Assembly: GCA_002413095.1 (NCBI GenBank)
Contig: DHWI01000059.1
Location: 11,665-23,635, forward strand
Reading direction: 5' to 3'
Source of the DNA: Thermoleophilia bacterium UBA5186
GTDB lineage: Bacteria > Actinomycetota > Thermoleophilia > Gaiellales > Gaiellaceae
DNA length: 11,971 bases
Each line of letters opens with the position of its first letter. Positions within the stretch are counted from its first letter, which is position 1. Of this stretch, positions 1 to 6,073 are shown in pieces. The position numbers and the translations under genes are program-made. Under the pieces are notes generated by a model. It searched no databases and was not told the DNA's origin. It saw only the letters and a program-made list of their open reading frames with translations.

Positions 1-1
1 C

Positions 2-1126
2 GGCTCGCCGCCTAACAACTGGCGCAGCGTCTTCGGTGAGGGCGGGCCTGCCTGGAAGCGGGACGAGGCGACCGGGCAGATGTACCTGCACCACTTCCTG
101 CCCGAGCAACCCGACCTGAACTGGTGGAAAGACGAGGTGCGGGCGGCGTTCGACGGGGTGCAGCGCTTCTGGTTCGACCGCGGGGTCGCCGGCTTCCGCA
201 TCGACGTGGTCAGCGAGCTCGTCAAGCTCCGCGACCTACCCGACGAAGGCGGCGAGCCCGAGCAGTTCGGCAAGCACTCGGACGTCCCGGAGACCCACAG
301 GGTGCTCAGACGCTGGCGCCGGCTGGCCGACTCGTACGACCCGCCGCGCCTCCTGCTCGGCGAGACGTGGGCGATGGACGCACCGACGCTCGCGTCCTTC
401 CACGGCGAGGCGAACGACGAATTGAACCTGGCGTTCAACTTCCCGTTCATGCTGGCGCCGCTGGACGCGGAGATCATGGTCACGGTCGTCGAGGCGACGG
501 AGACGGTTTTCTCGGCGGAGGAGTGGCCGGTCTGGACCGGCTCGAATCACGACTTCTCCCGCTTCCCGACCCGGTGGTCCGAGGGCGACGAGCGGAAGGT
601 GCGCTGTGCGCTGCTCCTGTTGCTGACTCTGCGCGGGACGCCCGTCCTCTACTACGGCGACGAGCTCGGGCTGCGGCAGGTCGAGGTGACCGGAGAGCAC
701 GTGCGCGACATCGTGGGCCGGGACGGGGCACGCACGCCGATGCACTGGAGCGCGGAGGCGGGGGCCGGCTTCACTGACCCGGGCGTGAAGCCGTGGCTTC
801 CCTTCGGCGACTTTGCGGGGCGGAACGTCGCGGGCCAGCGGAGCGATCCCGGCTCGACGGTGGCGTTCGTGCGCGACCTGATCGCGCTTCGGCGCGAGAG
901 CGACGATCTACGCAGCGGGGCCTACGCGACGCTCGCCGCGACCGAGCGGAGCTGGGCCTGGCGGCGCGGAACGGGGACGATCGTGGCGCTGAATCTCTCC
1001 AACTCGGAAGAGGTCGTTGAGGGCGTCGAGGGCACGATCCGGATCGCGACGGGCCGCGAGCGCGACGGCGAGCGCGCCGACGGGCAGCTGCGGCTCGAGC
1101 CGTGGACGGGCGCGATAGTCAGCTAG
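2..1126 (+). CDS. GH13 alpha-glucosidase / oligo-1,6-glucosidase-like, 5' end cut by the window
   Basis: Glycoside hydrolase of the alpha-amylase superfamily, expected to hydrolyse alpha-glucosidic bonds of short maltodextrins, isomalto-oligosaccharides or trehalose-type substrates. The frame is open from base 2, and its first residues (PPNNWRSVFG, then YLHHFLPEQPDLNW) match the region just before the catalytic residues in oligo-1,6-glucosidases, so roughly the first 150 residues lie outside the window. Visible conserved regions: GFRIDVV with the nucleophile Asp at bases 203-205, LLLGETW with the acid/base Glu at 362-364, and SNHDFSR with the transition-state Asp at 551-553, so the active site looks intact. 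TPVLYYGDELG and RTPMHW are also typical. The C-terminal beta domain is short. The TAG stop overlaps the end of the opposing gene by 8 bases. The family is certain; substrate (glucosidase versus trehalose synthase) is not. Confidence 0.95.
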   Translation, partial: GSPPNNWRSVFGEGGPAWKRDEATGQMYLHHFLPEQPDLNWWKDEVRAAFDGVQRFWFDRGVAGFRIDVVSELVKLRDLPDEGGEPEQFGKHSDVPETHRVLRRWRRLADSYDPPRLLLGETWAMDAPTLASFHGEANDELNLAFNFPFMLAPLDAEIMVTVVEATETVFSAEEWPVWTGSNHDFSRFPTRWSEGDERKVRCALLLLLTLRGTPVLYYGDELGLRQVEVTGEHVRDIVGRDGARTPMHWSAEAGAGFTDPGVKPWLPFGDFAGRNVAGQRSDPGSTVAFVRDLIALRRESDDLRSGAYATLAATERSWAWRRGTGTIVALNLSNSEEVVEGVEGTIRIATGRERDGERADGQLRLEPWTGAIVS

Positions 1127-1718
1127 GCCAGGCCGGCGAGGCTGGGCGCAGGTCGAGCGCGCCGCCGTCGCGGCACTCACCTGAGCGGTATTCGTCAGGC
1201 ATCTGCGGATAGACGAGCAGGTGGACGAGGCGCGCGAGCCCGCGGGCCTGCACGTCGTCCGAGCCGAGCTTCGTCGCGACGAAGCCGACCGTCTGCTCGG
1301 CGTAGCACTCCGTCACGGCCTCGTTCTGGTTTCCCTCCAGGTGCCACGACTCGTGCGCGAGCACGTCGAGCGCGATCGCCTCGTTCACCACGGACGCGTC
1401 GCAGCGGGACGGCGTGTCGAGACAGGCGAACTTCGCGCTCGTCCGCGCCTTCGGGAAGTCCTGGAGCCGTTGGCAGACCTTCCGCTTGATGTCCGCGACG
1501 TCCGCCGGGTGTCCGCTCGCGTCGAACTCGACGGAGCCGGCTTCCGCGGTGACGTCGAGCGCTTCGCCGACCGCTCCCTGGCAGTGGATGGAGACGGGCC
1601 TGCGCGCGATCTCGCCCGCGATCGCGGCCAGGTGCGACTCCTCGGCGGCCTTGCTGTGCTTCTGGAACAGGAACAGACCGAGGAGGGCCGCCACGAGGAC
1701 GAGAAGTACGAGCCGCAT
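1119..1718 (-). CDS. Membrane-anchored or secreted protein with an HExxH (zincin-like) motif
   Basis: I do not recognise a named family. The 199-residue product starts with an uncleaved-looking signal/anchor (hydrophobic residues 3-18, then K20 H21), so the rest is probably outside the membrane. Residues 122-126 read HESWH, an exact HExxH zinc-peptidase signature, followed by Glu133 and by Glu137-Cys-Tyr-Ala; either Glu could be a third zinc ligand, as in gluzincins. Cysteines at 46, 82, 99, 106, 138 and 182 suggest disulfides in an exported protein. No other peptidase-family hallmark is visible, so activity is inferred only. The ATG start at 1718 lies 32 bases after the clpS stop, so this is probably the last gene of the operon beginning at 3357; no Shine-Dalgarno is visible. 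The TGA stop overlaps the convergent GH13 gene by 8 bases. Confidence 0.8.
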   Translation of the reverse strand: MRLVLLVLVAALLGLFLFQKHSKAAEESHLAAIAGEIARRPVSIHCQGAVGEALDVTAEAGSVEFDASGHPADVADIKRKVCQRLQDFPKARTSAKFACLDTPSRCDASVVNEAIALDVLAHESWHLEGNQNEAVTECYAEQTVGFVATKLGSDDVQARGLARLVHLLVYPQMPDEYRSGECRDGGALDLRPASPAWPS

Positions 1719-1750
1719 TGGGCCTGTATCGGCGTGGCCAGTCGAGAGCG

Positions 1751-2044
1751 TTACTGCAGCGGAGCCATGGTCAGCCCGTGCCCGTCGAGCTGATTCCAGT
1801 AGAGCTCGGCCTGCTCGCGGTGTCCCGACCAGACCACCGCGCTGCCCGTGTCGTGGATCTTGTTGGCGAGGGCCATCCCGCGGTCGTAGTCGACGCCCGG
1901 AACGACCGTCGCGAGCGCGAACGCGACGCCCTCGAAGGTGTTGTGGTCGTCGTTCAGGACGACGACGTTCGTCGCGTCTCCGAGGCCGCTCCCCGTGCCG
2001 GCGCGCTCGCGCTCGCGCGGGCGCGTGACCGTGTCGCTACCCAC
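1751..2044 (-). CDS. clpS: ATP-dependent Clp protease adaptor ClpS
   Basis: ClpS binds N-terminal destabilising residues (N-degrons) and hands substrates to a Hsp100 unfoldase (ClpA or ClpC) working with ClpP in the cytoplasm. The 97-residue product has a charged, disordered N-terminal tail (about residues 1-24), then the core. The signature NDDHNTF at 31-37 corresponds to the substrate-binding Asn-Asp-Asp loop of E. coli ClpS, and the His of KIHDTG corresponds to the conserved pocket histidine. Length is usual for actinobacterial ClpS. The GTG start at 2044 lies inside the end of the upstream moaD-like gene, an 8-base overlap in which the upstream TAG stop is part of the ClpS GGT-AGC codons, so translation is probably coupled. 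Family assignment is strong from the motif and length. Confidence 0.93.
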   Translation of the reverse strand: MGSDTVTRPRERERAGTGSGLGDATNVVVLNDDHNTFEGVAFALATVVPGVDYDRGMALANKIHDTGSAVVWSGHREQAELYWNQLDGHGLTMAPLQ

Positions 2045-2294
2045 CGGCGATCGCGGCGATGACGCGTACCTCCGCTTCCGGAGCGAGCTTCGTGTCGAGT
2101 CCGTCGCTCTCGCGCACGTCGACGCCGTCGACGTAGACGTTCACGAGCCGTCGCAGCTCGCCGCGCTCGTCGAGGAGAAGGTCGGAAACGGGGAGTCCCC
2201 GGAGCGCCTCACCCACGGTGCCCGCGTCCACCTCGAACCGTTTCTTCCCGCTCGCCTGCGCCGCGACGAGCGACGGCACGAGCACGACAGCCAC
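2037..2294 (-). CDS. MoaD/ThiS-family ubiquitin-like protein with C-terminal Gly-Gly
   Basis: Small beta-grasp (ubiquitin-like) protein of 85 residues. Seen: a FEVDAGTVGEALRGL segment typical of MoaD/ThiS strand 2 and helix 1, a VNVYVDGVDVRESDGLDTKL segment, and EVRVIAAIAGG at the very end. The terminal Gly-Gly is the element adenylated by an E1-like enzyme and then thiocarboxylated in sulfur carriers, or linked to lysines in archaeal SAMP and Urm1-type modifiers. No moaE, moeB, thiG or cysteine-synthase partner is present in the window, so a role in molybdopterin or thiamin synthesis is not supported locally. The GTG start (2294) comes one base after the TGA stop of the beta-propeller gene (TGACGTG), and the stop lies within the clpS start region, so the three genes are almost certainly co-transcribed and coupled. 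Confidence 0.88.
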   Translation of the reverse strand: MAVVLVPSLVAAQASGKKRFEVDAGTVGEALRGLPVSDLLLDERGELRRLVNVYVDGVDVRESDGLDTKLAPEAEVRVIAAIAGG

Positions 2295-2295
2295 G

Positions 2296-3357
2296 TCAGG
2301 CGAGTTCGACGGACAGAACGGGTGGGAGCTGGGAGGCCGCCTCGATCCAGCTCTCGCCGCCGTCGGAGGTGACGAAGATCGAGCCGCTTTGAGTGCCGAA
2401 CGCGATCGAGCGATCGTCGTAGGCCATCCCCTCGCGGAGCACGCCTGCCCACGCGGGCGACGGGAGGCCGTCGGCGACGAGCTGCCACGAGGCGCCGGCG
2501 TCGCGCGTGCGGTAGACGCCGAGCTGTGCGTTGGGCGTGACGCGGTTCTCGGCGCCCTCCTCGGGAACGACCCAGGCGGCGTCCGGGTCGGCGGGGTCGA
2601 GCGCGAGCCCGAAGCCGAAGTCGCTCGGGAGGCCGTTCCCGTCCAGCCGCTCCCACGTCTCGGCGCGGTCGTCCGACCGGTAGACGCCGCAGTGGTTCTG
2701 CTGCCAGAACCGCTCGGGGTTGGCCGGGTGGAGGAGGAGCTTGTGGACGCACTGGCCGACCTCGGGGTACTTGTCGTCCGGCATGAAGTCCGCCGCGACG
2801 CCGGTGTTGCGCGACGTCCAGCTCTCCCCGCCGTCCTCGGAGACGAAAGCGCCGGCGGCGGAGATTGCGATCACCATCCGCTTCGCGTCGGTCGGATCGA
2901 TCTGGATCGAGTGGCAGCAGAGCCCGCCGGCCCCGGGCTGCCAGCGCTCGCGGGTCGGATGCTCGAGCAGCGCGCGGTTCGGCTCCCAGGTGGTGCCGCC
3001 GTCGTCCGTGCGGAAGAGGACTCCCGGCGCGCCGCCTAGGAAGATCGTGTCCGGCTCGGACGCATGGCCCGGCTCGACGTGCCAGGCCTCGGTGAGCTTC
3101 AGCTCGGAGTCCTCGGGCAGTCCGAGTCCTTCCGAGCGCTCCCACGTCTCGCCTTCGTCGGTCGAGCGCTGGGCGGTCGCGCCGTAGACCCAGTTGTTCG
3201 CGGCGGCGTGCAGCGTCCCGTCGCGCGGGTCGCGGACCGCGTGGAAGACCTGCCAGCCCTTGAGCTGCGGCCCTTCGACCTCCCAGGTCGTGCGATCGTC
3301 ATTCCCGCGCACGAGGAAGAGGCCCTTCTTGGTTCCGACGAGTACAACGGCGCCCAT
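2296..3357 (-). CDS. Asp-box (BNR) repeat beta-propeller protein, sialidase-like fold
   Basis: Predicted 353-residue beta-propeller of the WD40/YVTN/BNR-like group, often labelled 'glycosyl hydrolase' or 'exo-alpha-sialidase'. Six Asp-box motifs of the S/T-x-D-x-G-x-S/T-W type are visible near residues 65-72, 117-124, 173-180, 228-235, 284-291 and 330-337, spaced about 46-56 residues apart, giving a six-blade propeller. I see no signal peptide and no obvious sialidase arginine triad, so a hydrolase label would be unsafe; a binding or scaffold role is as likely. A TTG codon in frame at 3375 could lengthen the protein by six residues, but I prefer ATG at 3357 because MGAVVLVGTKKGLF is a natural first propeller strand and a TACCTT -10 hexamer ends nine bases before it. 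First gene of the run with the ubiquitin-like protein, ClpS and the HExxH protein. Confidence 0.88.
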   Translation of the reverse strand: MGAVVLVGTKKGLFLVRGNDDRTTWEVEGPQLKGWQVFHAVRDPRDGTLHAAANNWVYGATAQRSTDEGETWERSEGLGLPEDSELKLTEAWHVEPGHASEPDTIFLGGAPGVLFRTDDGGTTWEPNRALLEHPTRERWQPGAGGLCCHSIQIDPTDAKRMVIAISAAGAFVSEDGGESWTSRNTGVAADFMPDDKYPEVGQCVHKLLLHPANPERFWQQNHCGVYRSDDRAETWERLDGNGLPSDFGFGLALDPADPDAAWVVPEEGAENRVTPNAQLGVYRTRDAGASWQLVADGLPSPAWAGVLREGMAYDDRSIAFGTQSGSIFVTSDGGESWIEAASQLPPVLSVELA

Positions 3358-3366
3358 GCGGGGAAG

Positions 3367-3372
3367 AAGGTA
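3367..3372 (-). promoter_or_regulatory. -10 element for the beta-propeller operon
   Basis: Read on the minus strand, TACCTT is followed by nine bases and the ATG at 3357. This fits the actinobacterial TANNNT -10 with a leaderless or near-leaderless transcript, and no Shine-Dalgarno competes with it. The gap to the divergent PPOX gene is only 44 bases, so both promoters must overlap. Confidence 0.5.
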
Positions 3373-3386
3373 CAACGCATGGGCGT

Positions 3387-3391
3387 GGAGG
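3387..3391 (+). promoter_or_regulatory. Ribosome binding site for the PPOX gene
   Basis: GGAGG lies ten bases before the GTG at 3402. The spacer is slightly long, but it is the only Shine-Dalgarno-like sequence near the start and supports that GTG. Confidence 0.45.
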
Positions 3392-3401
3392 TCGAGCAGT
3401 A

Positions 3402-3791
3402 GTGGCGGGACTGCCCGAAGAGCTGGCGCGCTTCTTCCTCGACGCGAACTATGCGGCGGTTGCGACCGTGAACGCGGACGGGTCTCCGCAGCTGACGGTC
3501 GTCTGGGTCGACTACGACGGGGAGAACGTCTTGTTCAACACGGCCGCCGGCCGCTCGAAGCCGCGAAACATCGAGCGCGGCTCGCTCGTCGCCGTCCTGG
3601 TCTTCGACGGAACGGACTTCAATCGCTGGGTCTCGGTGACCGGGCCCGCGGAGATCGAGGAGGACGCCGACCGCGCGCACGCCGACAAGCTGGCGCAGAA
3701 GTACGCGGGGCGTGAGCGCTTCGGCGGCACCGAGCAGCGTCTGATCGTGCGCGTCCGTCCCGACCGCGTCACCGCGTACGGGCTCGACTGA
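3402..3791 (+). CDS. PPOX-class F420/FMN-dependent oxidoreductase (pyridoxamine-phosphate-oxidase-like split barrel)
   Basis: A 129-residue split beta-barrel protein of the pyridoxamine 5'-phosphate oxidase superfamily, close in length and layout to the actinobacterial F420-binding group (Rv1155-like). Members bind FMN or F420 at a dimer interface and reduce or oxidise small substrates; the substrate here is unknown. Seen: a start helix (LPEELARFFLDAN), then AAVATVNADGSPQLTVVWVDYDGE, the usual first strands with the DGSPQ turn; LFNTAAGRSKPRNIERG, the phosphate/cofactor-binding segment with its SKPRN; and the barrel-closing VSVTGPAEIEED. The protein ends at VRPDRVTAYGLD, the usual family terminus, so it is complete. 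GTG start with GGAGG ten bases upstream. Transcribed away from the beta-propeller operon. A palindrome starts two bases after the stop. Confidence 0.9.
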   Translation: MAGLPEELARFFLDANYAAVATVNADGSPQLTVVWVDYDGENVLFNTAAGRSKPRNIERGSLVAVLVFDGTDFNRWVSVTGPAEIEEDADRAHADKLAQKYAGRERFGGTEQRLIVRVRPDRVTAYGLD

Positions 3792-3792
3792 C

Positions 3793-3810
3793 TTTGTGGC
3801 TCTGAGCCAC
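3793..3810. repeat. Palindromic repeat, copy 1
   Basis: TTTGTGGCTCTGAGCCAC contains the arms GTGGCTC (3796-3802) and GAGCCAC (3804-3810) around one central T. It begins two bases after the PPOX stop. The same 18 bases recur at 3905-3922 with only the central base changed (T to A). As RNA it would be a short hairpin without a U tract; as DNA it is a dimeric-operator-sized palindrome. Confidence 0.7.
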
Positions 3811-3835
3811 TATCTCGGATCTCGCGCGCAAGTCG

Positions 3836-3853
3836 TCACAGTTCCGTCACAGC
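3836..3853 (+). promoter_or_regulatory. PhoP/PhoB-like direct repeat (7-4-7)
   Basis: Two 7-base units, TCACAGT (3836-3842) and TCACAGC (3847-3853), are separated by four bases, an 11-bp period. This matches, except for one base, the direct repeat TCACAGC-N4-TCACAGC known for the Mycobacterium tuberculosis PhoP regulator and has the geometry of PhoB-type pho boxes. The repeat is visible; the regulator that binds it is inferred. Confidence 0.5.
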
Positions 3854-3863
3854 CAACCGCATG

Positions 3864-3869
3864 GTTACT
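3864..3869 (+). promoter_or_regulatory. Candidate -10 element downstream of the direct repeat
   Basis: GTTACT starts exactly ten bases after the end of the 7-4-7 repeat, which is the classical distance between a pho box and its -10 hexamer, where the box replaces a -35. It matches TATAAT at only three positions. A start site near 3876 would be expected. Confidence 0.3.
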
Positions 3870-3901
3870 GGCGTAAGCCCGAGGTCCAGACGCCTCTAGA
3901 A

Positions 3902-3928
3902 GAGTTTGTGGCTCAGAGCCACAAGCTC
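3902..3928 (+). repeat. Long hairpin containing palindromic repeat copy 2
   Basis: This includes TTTGTGGCTCAGAGCCAC (3905-3922), the second copy of the palindrome at 3793. The symmetry here extends outward to 13-base arms (3902-3914 and 3916-3928) with a single position that would be a G-U pair, so the transcript would fold into a 12-bp stem with a three-base loop (CAG). No U-rich tract follows, so it is not a textbook terminator. Confidence 0.65.
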
Positions 3929-3974
3929 GAAGCGGGCGTGGCAGGTTCGATCGTGTCGACCGGTCGTTTCAGAC

Positions 3975-3999
3975 GGACGCCCGGCTGAGCCGGGCGTCC
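3975..3999 (+). terminator. Strong GC hairpin, terminator or attenuator candidate
   Basis: Perfect inverted repeat: 12-base arms (GGACGCCCGGCT and its complement) around one central G, giving an 11-bp RNA stem with loop UGA. No U tract follows, as is common for GC-rich actinobacterial hairpins. It lies 45 bases ahead of the HMG-CoA lyase start, so it could end a short transcript starting near 3876 or attenuate read-through. A second hairpin (7-base arms GCGCCGC/GCGGCGC, loop AA) follows at 4009-4024. Confidence 0.4.
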
Positions 4000-4031
4000 T
4001 GACGCGCAGCGCCGCAAGCGGCGCCGCGGGC

Positions 4032-4037
4032 TACGCT
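4032..4037 (+). promoter_or_regulatory. -10 element for the HMG-CoA lyase gene
   Basis: TACGCT is followed by six bases (GCCCCC) and the GTG at 4044. This TANNNT placement implies a leaderless mRNA and decides the start: reading further upstream in frame would translate through the -10 and the hairpins. Confidence 0.5.
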
Positions 4038-4043
4038 GCCCCC

Positions 4044-4952
4044 GTGCGAGCGATCCTGTGCGACGTGGGCCCGCGCGACGGGCTTCAGAACGAGCCGGAT
4101 GTTCTCGCGCCGGCGGTTCGGGCCGAGCTCGTCGACCGTCTCGCCGCGGCCGGGTTGCCGCGCGTCGAGGCGGTCAGCTTCGTCCGCGACGACGCGGTGC
4201 CTCAGATGGCCGGAGCCGAGGAGGTCGTCGCCGCGCTCGAGCCTCGCGCGGGGACCGAGCTCTCAGGCCTCGTCCTGAACGAGCGCGGCTACGAGCGGCT
4301 CGCCGCGACCGCCCTCGACCGCGTCAACTGCACGCTTGCCGCGACCGAGACGTTCAACGAGCAGAACGGCAACGCCTCGCTCGCCGACGCGGCCGCGCGC
4401 GTGGAGCGGATCCTCGAAGCCGCCGACCGCCCGACCACGGTCACGATCTCGGTCGCCTTCGGCTGCCCTTTCGAAGGTCCCGTCGAGCCCGCCTCCGTCG
4501 ACGTCCTCGTCGAGCGGATGCGCGCGGCCGGGGCGGGGGAGATCGTCCTCGCCGACACGATTGGTGTGGCGACGCCTACGAAGGTGCGCGGGCTCGTCGA
4601 GCAGACCGCTGCAGAGGGCTTCCACGGCCACAACACGCGCAACACCGGCTACGCGAACGCGCTCGCTGCGCTCGAGGGCGGCGCGCGCATCCTCGATGCG
4701 TCGATCGGCGGCCTCGGCGGCTGTCCCTACGCGCCGAAGGCCACGGGGAACGTCGCGACCGAGGACCTCGTCTACCTCCTGGAGGGAGAAGGCGTGGAGA
4801 CAGGCGTCGACCTCGAGGCCCTGATCGAAGTCTCGGAGTGGCTGGAGGGCGTGCTCGGGCGGCGGCTGGAAGGCCAGCTCTACCGGGCCGGCCCGTTTCC
4901 GATCGCCGCGACGCCCGAGGCGACGAGCGCGTCGACCTCGGCGCTCGAGTAG
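4044..4952 (+). CDS. Hydroxymethylglutaryl-CoA lyase family protein
   Basis: DRE-TIM metallolyase fold enzyme of 302 residues, expected to cleave (S)-HMG-CoA to acetoacetate and acetyl-CoA (late leucine catabolism) or a related 3-hydroxy-3-methyl acyl-CoA. Residues equivalent to the human enzyme's are present: Arg11-Asp12 in GPRDGLQNE, Glu42, His194 and His196 in HGHNTRNTG, Cys227 in GLGGCPYAPKATGN (the active-site loop), Asn236 and Glu240. One difference: the usual HxHDTYG motif reads HGHNTRNTG, with Asn for Asp and Arg-Asn for Tyr-Gly, so substrate preference may be altered. GTG at 4044 is chosen because the protein then begins directly with the first barrel strand and has a leaderless promoter; the open frame reaches back to 3906 but encodes no family sequence there. 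The 3' end overlaps the opposing CoA-transferase gene by 73 bases. Confidence 0.92.
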   Translation: MRAILCDVGPRDGLQNEPDVLAPAVRAELVDRLAAAGLPRVEAVSFVRDDAVPQMAGAEEVVAALEPRAGTELSGLVLNERGYERLAATALDRVNCTLAATETFNEQNGNASLADAAARVERILEAADRPTTVTISVAFGCPFEGPVEPASVDVLVERMRAAGAGEIVLADTIGVATPTKVRGLVEQTAAEGFHGHNTRNTGYANALAALEGGARILDASIGGLGGCPYAPKATGNVATEDLVYLLEGEGVETGVDLEALIEVSEWLEGVLGRRLEGQLYRAGPFPIAATPEATSASTSALE

Positions 4953-6073
4953 CCCGCTTCCAGCAGGAGCTCCAGAGTGTGGGCTCCGAGCGCGGGCGCA
5001 CGCGCGCGATTGCCGATTCGCTCCCCGTCCACGTTGAGCGCATGCCCGAGCGCGCGCAGCTCGGGCTCGAGCATCGCGAGCGCCTCCGTCTGCGGGTGCG
5101 CGGCGGTCGCGGCGACGTCCTGCACGGGCGCGGCTGGAACGCCGGCGGCGCCGAGTCGCTCGAGCCACGCACCCGTCGAGTCCTCGGCGAGCCGGGCTCC
5201 CAGCGCCTCCCCGAGAGCCACGCGATGCTCGACGCGAGCCGGGTTCGTCGCGAAGCGCGGATCCTCCGGCAGTTCGGGCAGGTCGATCGCGAGGCAGAGG
5301 AGCCGGAAGAGGCGGTCGTTCGCCGCCGCGACCATCAGGTGGCCGTCGCGAGTGTCGAACGCTTGGTACGGAACGATCAGCGGGAACTCGGTGCCGAGCC
5401 GGCCCGGCACCGTCCCCGTCGCGACGAAGCCGATGAGGTGGTACGACATCAGCCCGAGCGCGGTCTCGTACAGCGACGTGTCCACGACGGCGCCGCAGCC
5501 GGTGCGCTTGCGCTCGCCGAGGGCCGCGACGATCCCGAGCGCGGCCCACATCCCGGTCATGTAGTCCACGAGCGAGACGCCGACGCGCACGGGGCCGCCT
5601 TCAGCCTCGCCGGTCACGCTCATGATCCCGGACACGGCCTGGATCAGCGGGTCGTACCCGGGTGCGTCACGCAGCGGCCCGGACTGGCCGAACGCGCCGA
5701 TGGAGCAGTAGACGAGCCGGGGATTGCGCTCGCGCACCGGGTCGGGCCCGAAGCCGGAGAGCTCTGCGAGCCCGGGTCGGAGCGACTGGACGAGCACGTC
5801 GGCGCGGTCGGCGAGCCGAAGCAGCGCCTCCAGGCCGCGCGGGTCTGAGATCCGCAGCGCGAGCGAGCGCTTGTTGGCGTTCGCGGCGAGGAAGAGCGTG
5901 CCCTCGCCGTCCCAGAACGGTGGGCCCCAGCTGCGCGTGTCGTCGCCGCCGTCGGGGCGCTCGACCTTGACGACGTCCGCCCCGAGCGCGCCGAGCACCT
6001 CGGTGCAGTGCGGGCCGGCGAGCGAGCCGGTCACGTCGATGACGCGGACCCCCGCGAGCGGCGCGAAGCTCAC
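4880..6073 (-). CDS. CaiB/BaiF class III CoA-transferase
   Basis: A 397-residue family III CoA-transferase, a cytoplasmic intertwined dimer that moves CoA between carboxylic acids through an aspartyl-CoA intermediate. Seen from the GTG start: PLAGVRVIDVTGSLAGPHC, then GADVVKVERPDGGDDTR (CoA-binding strand and loop), NANKRSLAL, and VSLVDYMTG, whose Asp170 aligns with catalytic Asp169 of formyl-CoA transferase. The C-terminus (LGAHTLELLLEAGYSSAEVDAL) is the standard family ending. The frame stays open up to 6295, but that part reads through the VOC gene and lacks family sequence. GTG at 6073 overlaps the VOC stop in a GTGA arrangement, indicating translational coupling. Substrate unknown; the adjacent HMG-CoA lyase makes a succinyl-CoA:hydroxymethylglutarate-type transferase one attractive option. 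Confidence 0.93.
   Translation of the reverse strand: MSFAPLAGVRVIDVTGSLAGPHCTEVLGALGADVVKVERPDGGDDTRSWGPPFWDGEGTLFLAANANKRSLALRISDPRGLEALLRLADRADVLVQSLRPGLAELSGFGPDPVRERNPRLVYCSIGAFGQSGPLRDAPGYDPLIQAVSGIMSVTGEAEGGPVRVGVSLVDYMTGMWAALGIVAALGERKRTGCGAVVDTSLYETALGLMSYHLIGFVATGTVPGRLGTEFPLIVPYQAFDTRDGHLMVAAANDRLFRLLCLAIDLPELPEDPRFATNPARVEHRVALGEALGARLAEDSTGAWLERLGAAGVPAAPVQDVAATAAHPQTEALAMLEPELRALGHALNVDGERIGNRARAPALGAHTLELLLEAGYSSAEVDALVASGVAAIGNGPAR

Noticed and set aside
3358..3375. TTG start at 3375 for the beta-propeller protein
   Set aside because: It would place the TACCTT hexamer inside the coding region; ATG at 3357 fits both the fold and the promoter spacing.
3793..3928. CRISPR-like repeat pair
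   Set aside because: Only two copies, palindromic, 94-base spacer and no cas gene in the window.
3938..3966. tRNA T-arm-like GGTTCGATC in the 3792-4043 gap
   Set aside because: The flanking bases do not form a T-stem, and no anticodon arm, acceptor stem or CCA can be placed.
3906..4043. N-terminal extension of the HMG-CoA lyase to an ATG at 3906
   Set aside because: The extra 46 residues carry no family sequence and would be encoded by a palindrome, two hairpins and a -10 hexamer; GTG at 4044 has proper leaderless spacing.
4058..5848. Long plus-strand open frame of 596 codons
   Set aside because: Arg/Ala-rich low-complexity translation, a GC-driven shadow of the lyase and the opposing CoA-transferase, with no motif.
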